Shown: positions 1 through 8,834 of the stretch, piece by piece
Numbering within the stretch: position 1 is the stretch's first letter
Layout: the number at the start of each line of letters is the position of its first letter
Translations under genes and position numbers: made by a program
Notes under the pieces: model-generated
Told to the model about the DNA's origin: nothing
Databases searched by the model: none
Seen by the model: only the letters and a program-made list of their open reading frames with translations
Source of the DNA: Pseudolabrys sp.
GTDB lineage: Bacteria > Pseudomonadota > Alphaproteobacteria > Rhizobiales > Xanthobacteraceae
Direction of reading: 5' to 3'
Assembly: GCA_025929185.1 (NCBI GenBank)
Contig: JAICMO010000012.1
Span: forward strand, 1 to 37,190
Length of the DNA stretch: 37,190 nucleotides

Positions 1-531
1 GAACGTTTAACAAATATATCATTCCGTTGGCGGCCATTTCACCTGCTTACAATCTTGCAGGAGATAAAGCACGTTCCCTTTGCGGACAAACCCAAAAAAG
101 CTGCTTACATGTGGCGAGATATTCAACGCCGAGCCGACATGTACGGTATTGGAATGAGAGTCCCAGCGCCGTATCCTGTCAAGCAATCCATCGTGGCCAA
201 TCAGGTGGCCATTCTCGGGCTGCAAGAGGGATGGGGCGTCGATTTTATTAGGGCCGCCTATCGTCACTGGCTTCAGCTTGGCCAAGAGACGGGGGATGAG
301 CCAAACCTGAGCGAGAGTCTCAACGAGATAGGACAAGACCCCGGACGCGTTTTGAAGCTTGTCGGGGACGGAGCCGCCGACAAGCTGCTGGCCGAAGAAA
401 CCGATCGCGCTCGTGCCTTGGGTATTTTCGGATCTCCTACATTCTCGGTCGGTGGAGAGTTGTTTTGGGGCGATGATCGGCTTGAGGACGCGGTCAGTTG
501 GTATCGGCACGGTCGTGTCGTCAAACAATAG
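1..531 (+). CDS. 2-hydroxychromene-2-carboxylate isomerase-like DsbA-family protein (5' end outside window)
   Basis: The frame is open from the first base to the TAG at 529-531, so the gene is cut at the window edge; a TTG at 55 would give 158 residues but would discard family sequence. The visible part matches the helical insert and C-terminal half of the DsbA/GST-kappa fold of HCCA isomerases: KAAYMWRDIQRRADMYGI, then a helix-rich insert, then GIFGSPTFSVGGELFWGDDRL, where the cis-Pro segment (GSPTF) and the FWGDDRL tail are diagnostic. The N-terminal strand with the active-site serine or cysteine lies upstream and cannot be checked. In this family the enzyme interconverts hydroxychromene carboxylate and benzylidenepyruvate in naphthalene-type degradation, but many homologues have unknown substrates. 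Its base composition is visibly less GC-rich than most neighbours. Confidence 0.82.
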   Translation, partial: ERLTNISFRWRPFHLLTILQEIKHVPFADKPKKAAYMWRDIQRRADMYGIGMRVPAPYPVKQSIVANQVAILGLQEGWGVDFIRAAYRHWLQLGQETGDEPNLSESLNEIGQDPGRVLKLVGDGAADKLLAEETDRARALGIFGSPTFSVGGELFWGDDRLEDAVSWYRHGRVVKQ

Positions 532-584
532 GTAAGGCTGGGCAGTGAACCACTCTCATAGAGCCGGATTTATGAGTACACGTC

Positions 585-1391
585 CTACGCCGCCGGCGTC
601 AGCGTCTCGGCATTTTCCGGAACGAGCGCAACCTCGGCCGGCGCGACCGGCAAATCGGTCCACGCCATCGCCTTGTAATCGAATCCCTTGACCAGCGTCG
701 GCTTGACCACGGCGAAATAGGGCGAGATGTCGAAGTCGCGCGGCGCGAACAGCGACGAGTGCCGGATCTCGAGAATTTCCCGTCGCGCGGCCTCGCTGTC
801 GACGTGGGTTACCTTTGGCAGGATCGGATAGCGCACGTTCTCGAAGGCTTGAGCGATCAGCGCCGAGCAGATGATGCGCGTCGGATGCCCGGAGCCCAGC
901 GCGATCATGCGGCGGCGCCAGCGTTGCGGCACCGGCAGCGGAAACAGATAGCGCAGGAGGTCGATGATGTTCTTCACGTCGTAATCGAAGCCGATGCGCT
1001 CGGCCGCATAGGCACAAACACGCGCGGCGTCCTCTTCCGTCAGATTGGTCGGCCGGCAGATGCGCGTGTGGTAGCGCGCATATTTGGAAAGCGGCGCTGC
1101 GATGACGCCCTGTCCGAGATTGGCTTCGACCAGGACGAGCGGCTCGCCGTCATCCGTAACGCGATCGCCGATCGGGCCGACGTAAAGCGCGGCGTGCGAC
1201 CAGGTGGATTGCGTAAGGTACTTGATGACGCCTGAAATGTGATTGTTGCCTTCGACGAGAAGAACGTCGCCGGGCTTTAGCACCGCGCGCAACGCGTCGG
1301 CGTCGCTCGGCGTAAACGGCTCGTAGCCTTCCTCGGGCTTTTCCAGGTAATGGGCAAGGAACCGCCCGACCCCAGCGAACATCCAATTCAT
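585..1391 (-). CDS. YiiX/YebB-like NlpC/P60-superfamily cysteine hydrolase
   Basis: Predicted 268-residue permuted papain-like hydrolase. The circularly permuted order is visible: the catalytic His comes first in STWSHAALYVG (His66 from the ATG at 1391) and the Cys much later in RIICSALIAQAF (Cys175). Family members are thought to cleave amide or ester bonds in peptidoglycan peptides or lipids; the substrate here is unknown. No signal peptide or lipobox is evident. The frame also opens at a GTG at 1412, but the sequence starting MNWMFAGVGRFLAHYLEKP fits the family N-terminus better. It is divergent from the amine oxidase gene across about 200 bp. Confidence 0.78.
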   Translation of the reverse strand: MNWMFAGVGRFLAHYLEKPEEGYEPFTPSDADALRAVLKPGDVLLVEGNNHISGVIKYLTQSTWSHAALYVGPIGDRVTDDGEPLVLVEANLGQGVIAAPLSKYARYHTRICRPTNLTEEDAARVCAYAAERIGFDYDVKNIIDLLRYLFPLPVPQRWRRRMIALGSGHPTRIICSALIAQAFENVRYPILPKVTHVDSEAARREILEIRHSSLFAPRDFDISPYFAVVKPTLVKGFDYKAMAWTDLPVAPAEVALVPENAETLTPAA

Positions 1392-1590
1392 AACGCCAAC
1401 GGTCCCCAGCACTCCGCGCCTGCGGCCGATGCGTGCCGCCGCGCGTCGCGTTGCCGCGGAGAGTAGAAAAGAGTCATTGCAATTTGGTTCATCCGCCGAA
1501 AGCGGACGTTACGGAATCTTAGCCATGAAATTTGCGGCGCGGTGCGCGTTCAGGCAATTTAGCGACATCGCGATCAACAATTCGGATACC

Positions 1591-2997
1591 ATGCCGACGC
1601 TTAGCCGCCGCTCGTTCCTCGCCGCTGCCGGTGCATTGACGGCGCTGCCTGCGTTGGGCGCGGTTCCGGCGTCCGGCGACGTCGATATCATCATTGTCGG
1701 GGCCGGCGCGGCCGGCATCGCGGCCGCCCGGCGCGTCGCCGCCGCCGGGCAGCGCTTCGCGCTGCTCGAAGCCGCCGATCATATCGGCGGGCGCTGCGTC
1801 ACCGACACCGAGACGTTCGGCGTTCCGTTCGATCTCGGCGCGCATTGGCTTTATACGCCGGCCTCCGATCCGCTCGCCAAGCTGGCGGGCGGAACCGGGC
1901 TCGATCTTTACGCCGCCCCGCGCGGGCAGAAATTGCGCGTCGGCCCGCGCGCCGCGCGCGAAGGCGAGCTCGAGGATTTTCTCGCCGCTTTGGTTCGCTC
2001 AAATCGCGCCATTCGCGAGGCGGCGCGCGGCAAAGCCGATGCGGCTGCCGCGCGGGCGCTGCCGAGCAATCTCCGCGACTGGCGGCAAACGGTGGAATTC
2101 GTCCTCGGCCCTTTTCACAGCAGCAAGGATCTGACGCAAATCTCGGCGCTTGATTTCTCGCGTTCGGCCGAGCGCGAGCTTGCGGATTTTTGCCGCCGGG
2201 GCCTCGGCACGTTGTTGGCAAAGCTTGCCGCCGGTTTGCCCGTGCAGCGCTCGAGGCCGGTTCGCTCGATTGAGTGGCTGAAAACCTTGCAGGTGGAAAC
2301 CGATAAAGACCTGCTGCGCGCACGCGCCGTGATCGTGACGGCCTCAACCGGCGTATTGGCGAGCGGGAAAATAAAATTCGTGCCGGAATTGCCCGACCGC
2401 TGGCGCAATGCCTTCGCAGCGCTGTCGCTCGGCAGTTACGATCACATCGGCCTGGAGCTGCTGGGGAATCCATTCGGTTTGCAAGCCGACGATCTCGTAT
2501 TCGAGAAATCGTCGAGCAATCGCACCGCTGCGCTGCTCGCCCGCGTGTCGGGGACCGATTTGCACGTGGTGAGCGTCGGCGGCGCTTTCGGGCGTGAACT
2601 GTCGGCGCAGGGACGGGACGCCATGGCTGCTTTTGCCGTTGAATGGCTCGCGTCCATTTTCGGCACGGATATCAAGAATAAAGTCGGGCGCAGCCGCGCC
2701 ACGCGTTGGGATGCCGAGCCGTGGATCCTCGGTGCGAGCTCGGCGGCGTCGCCCGGCAATCAGGATGCGCGGCGCGCATTGACGGCGCCGCTGCGCGAGC
2801 GCGTCTGGTTCGCCGGCGAGGCGGCGCACGAAACGCTGTACGGAACCGTCGGCGGCGCATGGGAGTCCGGTGCACGCGCGGCCGAGGCGGCCTTACGCGC
2901 AATCGGTGCGATCAAGGCGCCCGGAGTGGAAAAGCGCCACGCCAAGCCCGAGCCGCGCCACCAAGATCGTCGTCGCCGACGTCGCAGGAATGAATGA
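1591..2997 (+). CDS. Tat-exported FAD-dependent amine oxidase (flavin monoamine oxidase family)
   Basis: Start chosen at the ATG at 1591, giving 468 residues. It places a twin-arginine signal (SRRSFLAAAGALTALPALGA) at the extreme N-terminus, so export as a folded, FAD-loaded protein to the periplasm is likely. An upstream open stretch to 1429 has no domain and is ignored. The dinucleotide-binding fingerprint is clear (VDIIIVGAGAAGIAAARR at residues 31-48, then GGR at 66-68), and the C-terminal FAD-contact motif VWFAGEAAHETLYGTVGGAW is typical of amine oxidases. The reaction is presumably oxidative deamination of an amine with release of peroxide; the substrate is not predictable. The very basic tail (RHQDRRRRRRRNE) is odd and may be only GC-rich read-through before the stop. 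The stop overlaps the next start in ATGA. Confidence 0.85.
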   Translation: MPTLSRRSFLAAAGALTALPALGAVPASGDVDIIIVGAGAAGIAAARRVAAAGQRFALLEAADHIGGRCVTDTETFGVPFDLGAHWLYTPASDPLAKLAGGTGLDLYAAPRGQKLRVGPRAAREGELEDFLAALVRSNRAIREAARGKADAAAARALPSNLRDWRQTVEFVLGPFHSSKDLTQISALDFSRSAERELADFCRRGLGTLLAKLAAGLPVQRSRPVRSIEWLKTLQVETDKDLLRARAVIVTASTGVLASGKIKFVPELPDRWRNAFAALSLGSYDHIGLELLGNPFGLQADDLVFEKSSSNRTAALLARVSGTDLHVVSVGGAFGRELSAQGRDAMAAFAVEWLASIFGTDIKNKVGRSRATRWDAEPWILGASSAASPGNQDARRALTAPLRERVWFAGEAAHETLYGTVGGAWESGARAAEAALRAIGAIKAPGVEKRHAKPEPRHQDRRRRRRRNE

Positions 2998-3677
2998 TGG
3001 CGGCCGCGGCCGGGAGACCGAAGGCGCTCATCGCCTGGTCGAGCGGGAAGGACAGCGCGTGGGCGCTGCATGAGGTGAGGCGCGCCGATGAATTCGATAT
3101 TGTCGGCGCGCTCACCACCGTCACCGATGCCTTCGCGCGCGTGAGTATGCACGGCGTGCGCGAAGACTTGTTGCGCGCGCAACTCGATGCGGCGGGCCTG
3201 CCCGCGGTCATCGTGCGCATTCCGTTTCCTTGTCCGAATGACATCTACGAGCGAGAAATGGCCGCCGCGCTGGCCGAAGCCAAAGCGCAAGGCGTGACGC
3301 ATGTCATCTTCGGCGATCTTTTCCTGGAGGACGTGCGCGCCTATCGCGAGCGGCAGCTTGCCGGCAGCGGCATTACGCCGGTGTTTCCGATTTGGGGTCG
3401 GCCAACGGCGGGGCTGGCGCGTGAGATGATCGCAGCCGGCATCGAAGCGCATCTCGCGGTCGTCGATCTCAACAAACTGCCGGCATCGCTCGCGGGACGC
3501 AAATTCGACGCTGCGCTGCTCGCCGAATTTCCAGCATCAGTCGATGCTTGCGGCGAGAACGGGGAATTCCATACGTTCGTGTCGGCAGGACCGATGTTCA
3601 GCCGAAAAATCGCGGTGAGATTTGGCGAGACGGTTGAGCGCGACGGCTTCGCGTTTGCGGATCTGATGCTCGCATAA
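2994..3677 (+). CDS. Dph6-like PP-loop ATPase (adenine nucleotide alpha-hydrolase, COG2102 type)
   Basis: A 227-residue protein whose ATG overlaps the amine-oxidase stop by four bases (ATGA), which implies translational coupling. The N-terminus carries the pyrophosphatase loop ALIAWSSGKDSAWAL (SSGKDS at 16-21), and the rest has the family pattern IPFPCPNDIYEREM, HVIFGDLFLEDVRAYRE, and CGENGEFHTFV near the C-terminus. In eukaryotes and archaea the homologue (Dph6) amidates diphthine on EF-2. Bacteria lack diphthamide, so bacterial members have another, undefined ATP-dependent amidation or ligation role. Convergent with pheT; the space between holds palindromes that could end transcription from both sides. 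Confidence 0.82.
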   Translation: MMAAAAGRPKALIAWSSGKDSAWALHEVRRADEFDIVGALTTVTDAFARVSMHGVREDLLRAQLDAAGLPAVIVRIPFPCPNDIYEREMAAALAEAKAQGVTHVIFGDLFLEDVRAYRERQLAGSGITPVFPIWGRPTAGLAREMIAAGIEAHLAVVDLNKLPASLAGRKFDAALLAEFPASVDACGENGEFHTFVSAGPMFSRKIAVRFGETVERDGFAFADLMLA

Positions 3678-3689
3678 CGCTCAGTTGTC

Positions 3690-3784
3690 GTCCCGGCCAA
3701 GCGAGCGTTAGCGAGCGAGGGCCGGGACCCATGCTCCACAGACTGTGGATAGGGCACAGCACATGTATCCCCGCCCTGGCGGGG
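3690..3784. repeat. Palindromic intergenic element between convergent genes
   Basis: A 9-bp perfect stem GTCCCGGCC (3690-3698) / GGCCGGGAC (3720-3728) encloses a direct repeat GCGAGCG-TTA-GCGAGCG. A second short hairpin, CCCCGC/GCGGGG, lies at 3769-3784. The position between two convergent stops suggests a bidirectional transcription barrier. It resembles the other GCCGGG palindromes in the window but lacks the CTTGA loop. Confidence 0.6.
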
Positions 3785-3794
3785 CGACAGCGGA

Positions 3795-6224
3795 TTAAGC
3801 TCGCAGCATGCCGCCGGTTCGCTTGTTCACCTCGGCAACGACTTTGCCGGCGAGCGCCTCGATCTCCTCGTCCGTCATCGTCTTGTCGCGCGGTTGGATG
3901 GTGACGGCAATTGCGATCGATTTCTTGCCGGGCTCGATACCCTTGCCTTCGTAGAGGTCGAACACGCTCACGTTGGCGATCAGCTTGCGATCGGCGCTTT
4001 GTGCCGCGCGCACGAGGTCGGCGGCCTTTACCGAGCCATCAACGATGAACGCGAAATCGCGTTCGATGGGCTGGAAAGGCGAAAGCTCAAGCGCCGCTTT
4101 CGCGCGCGTGGCCTTGGTTTTCGGCTCGGGGATTTTTTCGAGGACGATCTCGAAAGCGACCACCGGCCCTTCCGCCTGAAGCGCCGCGAGCGTGCGCGGA
4201 TGCAGTTCGCCGAAATAGCCAAGCACGTTTTGCGGTCCGATCTGGATCGTGCCGCTGCGGCCAGGATGAAGCCATGGGGGAGCCCCAGGCACGACTTGTA
4301 ACGCCTGCATCGGCGCCCCGGCGGCAGCCAGCACGGCGAAGGCGTCGGACTTGGCGTCGAAGGCGTCGACGGCCTTGGCGGCCGCCGACCAATGGCGGCC
4401 CGAACCATTTGCGGTCGCCAGCGCGCGGCGAACGCCGGTTGCGGCGGTCAATTGATCTTCAGGGCGGTCGCCGTTGAAAATCTGGCCGACCTCGAACAGC
4501 GCCACATCGCGATAGCCGCGGTCGGCATTCCTTTGCGCGGCTGTCAGCAGCCCGGGAATGAGGCTCGGCCGCATGTCGGATAATTCGACCGCGATCGGAT
4601 TGGCGAGCGCCAGCGCGCTATCGCCGCCGCCGAACAGTTCGGCCTCTTTTTTCGAGACGAACGACCAGGTGACGGCCTCGACCATCGCGCGCGCGGCAAG
4701 CGCACGCTTGGCCTTGCGTGTGCGGTTCTGGATTGCCGTGAGCACCGGCTTGCGCGCGTTCGCTCCGCGCGGAAAAGGCGCCGGCGGCACCTGATCGACG
4801 CCGACGATGCGGACGATCTCTTCCACGATATCGGCGCGCCCTTCGATATCCGGACGCCACGACGGCACCGCGACCTTCACGCGCTCGCCTTGTCCGGCCG
4901 TGAAGAAGCCGAGCTTTTCCAGCGTGCGCCGCACGTCAGGCAACGGCAACTTCAATCCGGTGAGTCGCGTCAGTTCGCTGAGCGGAAAGTCGATAACCTT
5001 TTCTTTCGGCGTCGGATCGCCGGCGACGACGATCTCGGAGGGCGCGCCGCCGCAGAGATCGAGAACCATCTGCGTCGCAAGTTCGAGTCCCGGCAACATG
5101 AAATTCGGATCGACACCACGCTCGAAGCGATAGCGCGCGTCGGAATTGATGCCGAGCTTGCGACCGGTTTGCGCGATGTTGAGTTCGCTCCAGAGCGCCG
5201 ACTCGATCAGCACGTCGGTGGTCGCCTCGGAGCAGCCGGTTGCTTCCCCGCCCATGATGCCGGCGAGCGACTCGACGCCCTTTTCGTCGGCGATGACGCA
5301 CATGCCTTGATCGAGCGTGTAGGTCTTGCCGTCGAGCGCGAGCAGCGTTTCGCCGTTTCTCGCACGGCGGACCGTAAGATTGCCGTTAACCTTCGCCGCG
5401 TCGAACACATGCAACGGGCGGGCGCGGTCGAAGGTGATGAAGTTGGTGATGTCGACCAGCGCATTGATCGGCCGCAGGCCGATTGCGGTCAGCCGCTTTT
5501 GCAGCCAGTCGGGCGAGGGGCCGTTCTTGACGCCTTTCATCAGTCGCAGCCCGAAGGCGGGGCATAGCGACGGCGTCTGTCCGAAATCAAGCGTGACGTT
5601 GACCGGACAGGGAAAGACACCTTTCACCGGCTTTACCGTGCGATCCTTGAAGGTTCCGATGCTGGCGGCGCCGAGATCGCGCGCGATGCCGGAAACCCCC
5701 GTGCAATCGGGCCTGTTCGGCGTGAGATTGATATCGATGACGGGATCGCCGAGGTCGGCATATTCGGCGTAGCTTTTGCCCACCGGCGCGTCGGCAGCAA
5801 GCTCGATGATGCCGTCGTGATCGTCGGAGACGCCGATCTCCGCGCCGGAGATAAGCATGCCGCGGCTTTCGACGCCGCGGATGGTGCCGACCGAAAGCGT
5901 GATGTTCTTGCCGGGGATGAACGTTCCGGGCGGCGAGAACACGGCCTTCATTCCGCCGCGCGCATTGGGCGCTCCGCACACGACCTGGATCGGCTTGTTG
6001 CCTTTCGCGACTTGGCCGATGTCGACCATGCACACGCGCAGGCGGTCGGCATTCGGATGCTTCTCCGCCGAGATGACCGATGCGATCACGAACGGCTCAA
6101 GCAGCGCCGCTTTGTCCTCGACGCTCTCGACCTCAAGCCCGATCATCGTCAGCTTGTCCGCGATCTCGGCGAGGGATGCGTCGGTGTCGAGATGCTCCTT
6201 CAGCCAGGCGAGGGTGAATTTCAT
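3795..6224 (-). CDS. pheT: Phenylalanine-tRNA ligase beta subunit
   Basis: An 809-residue PheT of full bacterial length. In order: the N-terminal [12 protein letters not shown]; an EMAP-II-like tRNA-binding domain (roughly 40-150, with [10 protein letters not shown] and CGAPNAR); the B3/B4 editing domain (roughly 210-390, [10 protein letters not shown]...[11 protein letters not shown]); the B5 domain (roughly 405-475); the catalytic-like core ([16 protein letters not shown]); and the C-terminal ferredoxin-fold anticodon-binding domain ([11 protein letters not shown]...[17 protein letters not shown]). It forms the alpha2-beta2 enzyme with PheS, charging tRNA-Phe in the cytosol. The ATG overlaps the stop of the upstream DUF559 gene by four bases, and a GAGGGG Shine-Dalgarno lies 8 nt upstream. 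Unusually, an unrelated small gene separates it from pheS. Confidence 0.97.
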   Translation of the reverse strand: MKFTLAWLKEHLDTDASLAEIADKLTMIGLEVESVEDKAALLEPFVIASVISAEKHPNADRLRVCMVDIGQVAKGNKPIQVVCGAPNARGGMKAVFSPPGTFIPGKNITLSVGTIRGVESRGMLISGAEIGVSDDHDGIIELAADAPVGKSYAEYADLGDPVIDINLTPNRPDCTGVSGIARDLGAASIGTFKDRTVKPVKGVFPCPVNVTLDFGQTPSLCPAFGLRLMKGVKNGPSPDWLQKRLTAIGLRPINALVDITNFITFDRARPLHVFDAAKVNGNLTVRRARNGETLLALDGKTYTLDQGMCVIADEKGVESLAGIMGGEATGCSEATTDVLIESALWSELNIAQTGRKLGINSDARYRFERGVDPNFMLPGLELATQMVLDLCGGAPSEIVVAGDPTPKEKVIDFPLSELTRLTGLKLPLPDVRRTLEKLGFFTAGQGERVKVAVPSWRPDIEGRADIVEEIVRIVGVDQVPPAPFPRGANARKPVLTAIQNRTRKAKRALAARAMVEAVTWSFVSKKEAELFGGGDSALALANPIAVELSDMRPSLIPGLLTAAQRNADRGYRDVALFEVGQIFNGDRPEDQLTAATGVRRALATANGSGRHWSAAAKAVDAFDAKSDAFAVLAAAGAPMQALQVVPGAPPWLHPGRSGTIQIGPQNVLGYFGELHPRTLAALQAEGPVVAFEIVLEKIPEPKTKATRAKAALELSPFQPIERDFAFIVDGSVKAADLVRAAQSADRKLIANVSVFDLYEGKGIEPGKKSIAIAVTIQPRDKTMTDEEIEALAGKVVAEVNKRTGGMLRA

Positions 6225-6655
6225 CGAGCGCCCCTCGAACGTCGGTTTGTTTGAGGGTTCCCTCCCCCCTTGTGGGGGAGGGACAGGGAGGGGGGTGCTT
6301 TCTGCGCTGCCTGCCGAATGACCTCAACAACGCCATCCAAATTACTCATGACGTGCTCGTTGGTGAATCGCAGTACAGTGAATCCTTGCGACCTGAACCA
6401 AGCATCACGAGTTGCGTCTCGCTGTTGGCGAACCATGAAATCGTGCGTCTCTCCATCGAGCTCGACGACGAGCCGAGCCGAATGACAGACGAAATCGGCC
6501 ACGTATTGGCGTAAAGGTACTTGCCGGCGAAAACCCAGTCCATCAATGCGATGTGCTTTGAGATAGCGCCACAGCAAAGTTTCGGCGCGCGTCATTGTTT
6601 GACGCAACGATTTGGCGCGTCGGCGCTGTCGGATGGTGACGGCTGCGTGAGGCAC
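6221..6655 (-). CDS. DUF559 (Vsr-like, PD-(D/E)XK fold) endonuclease-domain protein
   Basis: A 144-residue protein with a GTG start. Residues 21-115 carry the DUF559 core: [14 protein letters not shown], then [30 protein letters not shown] split over the strands (Asp54, Glu65-x-Asp67 and His71 are the likely metal and catalytic positions), then [19 protein letters not shown]. The fold is related to Vsr and very-short-patch nucleases; the biological role of these stand-alone proteins is unproven. It lies between pheS and pheT, same strand, and its TGA overlaps the pheT ATG. Both ends of the gene run into copies of one GC-rich repeat in inverted orientation: the right copy supplies a G-rich Shine-Dalgarno, while the left copy is translated as the last ~25 residues ([10 protein letters not shown]...), so the native C-terminus is probably residue ~118. 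It is less GC-rich than pheS or pheT. Confidence 0.83.
   Translation of the reverse strand: MPHAAVTIRQRRRAKSLRQTMTRAETLLWRYLKAHRIDGLGFRRQVPLRQYVADFVCHSARLVVELDGETHDFMVRQQRDATRDAWFRSQGFTVLRFTNEHVMSNLDGVVEVIRQAAQKAPPSLSLPHKGGGNPQTNRRSRGAR
6257..6296. repeat. Left arm of 40-bp inverted repeat flanking the DUF559 gene
   Basis: GTTCCCTCCCCCCTTGTGGG begins this arm. Its reverse complement matches 6661-6700 at 38 of 40 positions, the only differences being two adjacent bases. The arm also folds on itself (CCCTCCCCC / GGGGGAGGG). It overlaps the 3' end of the DUF559 frame. Confidence 0.85.
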
Positions 6656-6660
6656 GGTTG

Positions 6661-6700
6661 ACCCCCCTCCCTAACCCTCCCCCACAAGGGGGGAGGGAAC
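6661..6700. repeat. Right arm of 40-bp inverted repeat flanking the DUF559 gene
   Basis: Inverted partner of 6257-6296 (38/40). On the minus strand its GGGAGGGGGG end lies about 8 nt before the GTG start of the DUF559 gene and could serve as its ribosome-binding site. No target-site duplication is visible outside the arms. Confidence 0.85.
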
Positions 6701-6744
6701 AGGCCGTGCACTCGACAGGTCTTTGCTTAACATCAGCGGTGCAG

Positions 6745-7827
6745 TCATCCGCTCAACCCTCCCGCCAATGTCGGGAAGTCGAGTGGGCGGAAGCCGTAGT
6801 GTGAAAGCCAGCGCACGTCGGCCTCGAAGAACGCGCGCAGGTCGGGCATCCCATACTTCAGCATCGCGATGCGATCGATGCCTAAGCCCCAGGCAAAGCC
6901 CTGGTATTCGGCTGGATCGAGCCCGCAGTTGCGCAGCACGTTCGGATGCACCATGCCGCAGCCGAGAATCTCGAGCCAGTCCTCGCCTTCGCCGAAGCGG
7001 ATTTCGCCCTTGTCGCGCTTGCACTGGATATCGACCTCGAGCGAAGGCTCGGTGAACGGGAAGAACGACGGGCGGAAGCGCATCTTCACCGAATCGACTT
7101 CGAAAAACGCCTTGCAGAATTCTTCCAGGATCCATTTCAGGTGGCCGAGGTGCGATGACTTGTCGATAACGAGCCCTTCGACCTGGTGGAACATCGGCGT
7201 GTGTGTCTGATCGGAGTCGCTGCGATAGGTGCGGCCGGGAATGATGACGCGGATGGGCGGCTTCTGGCTCAACATCGTGCGCACCTGCACCGGCGAGGTG
7301 TGCGTGCGCAGCAGCATGCGCGATCCGTCTGCCTTCGGCGGAAAATAAAACGTATCGTGCATGTCGCGGGCCGGATGGCCCTCGGGAAAATTCAGCTTCG
7401 TAAAGTTGTAGTCGTCGGTCTCGATGTCCGGTCCTTCCGCCACGGCGAAACCCATGTCGGCGAAGATCGCGGTGAGTTCGTCGATCACTTGGGTGATCGG
7501 ATGCACGCGCCCTGCTTCGACCGGTGCTTCGCGCACCGGTAGCGTAACGTCCACGCTCTCGCTGTTGAGCCGCGCATCAAGCGCTGCGTTGGCGAGCGCG
7601 TTCTTGCGTTCGGCAATTGCGGCGGTCGCGCGATCCTTTAGCCCATTGATGAGCGGTCCTTGCTGCTTGCGTTCCTCCGGCGTCATCGCGCCAAGTGTCT
7701 TGAGCAGCGTCGAAATCGATCCGCTCTTGCCGAGCGCGGAAATGCGCACGGCTTCGAGCGCCGCCTCGTCTTTTGCGGCGGCGATGCTTGCGAGAATTTC
7801 CTGCTCGAGCTTTCCGATTTCGGACAT
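6745..7827 (-). CDS. pheS: Phenylalanine-tRNA ligase alpha subunit
   Basis: A 360-residue PheS of normal length. The N-terminal coiled-coil region (roughly 1-90) precedes the class II catalytic core with [19 protein letters not shown], motif 2 around [37 protein letters not shown], and motif 3 at [20 protein letters not shown] near the C-terminus. It makes phenylalanyl-adenylate and charges tRNA-Phe together with PheT. It follows rplT on the same strand after a ~130-bp gap filled by a composite palindromic repeat. No Phe-rich leader peptide of the enterobacterial attenuator type was recognised upstream. Confidence 0.97.
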   Translation of the reverse strand: MSEIGKLEQEILASIAAAKDEAALEAVRISALGKSGSISTLLKTLGAMTPEERKQQGPLINGLKDRATAAIAERKNALANAALDARLNSESVDVTLPVREAPVEAGRVHPITQVIDELTAIFADMGFAVAEGPDIETDDYNFTKLNFPEGHPARDMHDTFYFPPKADGSRMLLRTHTSPVQVRTMLSQKPPIRVIIPGRTYRSDSDQTHTPMFHQVEGLVIDKSSHLGHLKWILEEFCKAFFEVDSVKMRFRPSFFPFTEPSLEVDIQCKRDKGEIRFGEGEDWLEILGCGMVHPNVLRNCGLDPAEYQGFAWGLGIDRIAMLKYGMPDLRAFFEADVRWLSHYGFRPLDFPTLAGGLSG

Positions 7828-7844
7828 GGGCCATCACTTGAGGC

Positions 7845-7942
7845 GTCATCATCCGCGAAAGCGGATGATCCAGTAACCCCTGTGCGCGAGAGAATACGAC
7901 ATGCAGGCGGTTACTGGATGCCCCGCTTTCGCGGGCCATGAC
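7845..7942. repeat. 98-bp composite palindromic repeat between rplT and pheS
   Basis: Three nested inverted repeats lie within outer GTCAT...ATGAC ends: ATCATCCGC-GAAA-GCGGATGAT (7848-7869, 9 bp with a tetraloop), CCAGTAACC (7870-7878) with GGTTACTGG (7909-7917), and CCCGC-TTTC-GCGGG (7922-7935). The architecture is that of a short non-coding palindromic element, not a simple terminator; no T-run follows on either strand. Confidence 0.75.
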
Positions 7943-7955
7943 AGCAGGGCGCAGT

Positions 7956-8315
7956 TTACGCCGGCAGAGCGGCCTTGGCCTTTTCGACGATCGCCTGGAA
8001 CGCTGCCGGCTCGCGGATGGCGAGGTCCGACAAAACCTTACGGTCGACCAGAAGCCCGGCCTTGGCGAGCCCGTCGATAAAGCGGCTGTAGTTCAACCCG
8101 AACGGCCGGACGGCCGCATTCAGGCGCTGAATCCAGAGTGCGCGAAACGTGCGCTTGCGCCGCTTGCGGTCGCGATAGGCGTATTGCTGCGCCTTCTCCA
8201 TCGACTGCTTGGCGACGCGGATGGTGTTCTTGCGGCGGCCGTAGTGGCCTTTGACGGCCTTGTAAACTTTCTTGTGCTTGGCGTGGGCGGTGACGCCACG
8301 TTTGACGCGGGCCAT
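7956..8315 (-). CDS. rplT: 50S ribosomal protein L20
   Basis: A 119-residue L20 starting [16 protein letters not shown]; the ATG at 8315 is preceded by an AGGAGAT Shine-Dalgarno at the proper distance, so the longer open frame upstream is not used. The basic N-terminal extension ([16 protein letters not shown]) threads through 23S rRNA, and the C-terminal globular part is [21 protein letters not shown]20 is essential in early 50S assembly and represses its own operon in the bacteria studied. It sits 72 bp behind rpmI in the classic infC-rpmI-rplT order. Confidence 0.97.
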   Translation of the reverse strand: MARVKRGVTAHAKHKKVYKAVKGHYGRRKNTIRVAKQSMEKAQQYAYRDRKRRKRTFRALWIQRLNAAVRPFGLNYSRFIDGLAKAGLLVDRKVLSDLAIREPAAFQAIVEKAKAALPA

Positions 8316-8387
8316 GACTGATCTCCTGAACGAGCGAAACAATTGACGGAATACGGCTGCCGCGAGCGGCAACCGCGAAATACGGAA

Positions 8388-8588
8388 TCAGCCGTTCGGC
8401 AGCCAGTATTTCTTGATGGTGTCGCCGTCGGTCTTGAACAGGACGTTGGTGCCACGATGCTCGCGGATCGTCTTGGTGGTCCGCTTGATCATGCCGTGGC
8501 GCTTGCCGGACTGCTGGTATTTGACCTTGCCCGTGGCGGTGATCTTGAAGCGCTTTTTCGCGCCCGATTTGGTCTTCATTTTGGGCAT
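8388..8588 (-). CDS. rpmI: 50S ribosomal protein L35
   Basis: A 66-residue basic protein starting [17 protein letters not shown], with the family hallmarks [10 protein letters not shown] and an alphaproteobacterial C-terminus ([11 protein letters not shown]). The start is fixed by a GGAG Shine-Dalgarno in CTGAGGAGAGCCAA just upstream. It is a structural component of the large ribosomal subunit. It is separated from infC by 246 bp holding a strong terminator-like hairpin, so transcription of rpmI-rplT may be partly independent of infC. Confidence 0.97.
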   Translation of the reverse strand: MPKMKTKSGAKKRFKITATGKVKYQQSGKRHGMIKRTTKTIREHRGTNVLFKTDGDTIKKYWLPNG

Positions 8589-8779
8589 TTGGCTCTCCTC
8601 AGGCGGCGCTTAATCGTGGGCCAAGGCCCGCGCGGCCGGTTGGCGTTCCGCGAAGGAACGGTGCTCGAAATTGAGCTTAAATCGCCGCCACGGCAGCCCT
8701 TTCAGCCGGGCGGCGAGCGGCGGCGTTATGGCAGAGCGGGCCTCCCCTTGCAACCCGCCCGCCCCACGGGGCCGATTGC
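8589..8779 (-). promoter_or_regulatory. rpmI-rplT leader region
   Basis: About 190 bp between the infC-side terminator and the rpmI Shine-Dalgarno with no plausible gene. It contains a small hairpin, CGTTCC-GCGAA-GGAACG (around 8647-8663), and several GC-rich pairings. In bacteria where it has been studied, L20 binds mRNA near infC/rpmI to repress the operon; whether this leader holds such a site cannot be told from sequence inspection. Confidence 0.35.
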
Positions 8780-8806
8780 AAAAAAGCGCCGCCGAACCGG
8801 CGGCGC
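8780..8806 (-). terminator. Strong intrinsic terminator or attenuator between infC and rpmI
   Basis: On the minus strand a perfect 9-bp GC stem, GCGCCGCCG / CGGCGGCGC (8786-8794 with 8798-8806), has a 3-nt loop and is followed by a run of six T (8780-8785). It lies ~30 bp after the infC stop. Either it ends an infC transcript or it attenuates read-through into rpmI-rplT. Confidence 0.85.
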
Positions 8807-8834
8807 ATCTCAATCGATTTGACGTGCTCGCGTA

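Noticed and set aside
1429-1590. 54-residue upstream extension of the amine oxidase
   Set aside because: It would bury the twin-arginine signal; the ATG at 1591 places the signal at the N-terminus.
6221-6655. DUF559 gene as part of a restriction-modification or Vsr repair system
   Set aside because: No DNA methyltransferase, specificity subunit or helicase is adjacent; the methyltransferase at 34138-34974 is of the small-molecule type.
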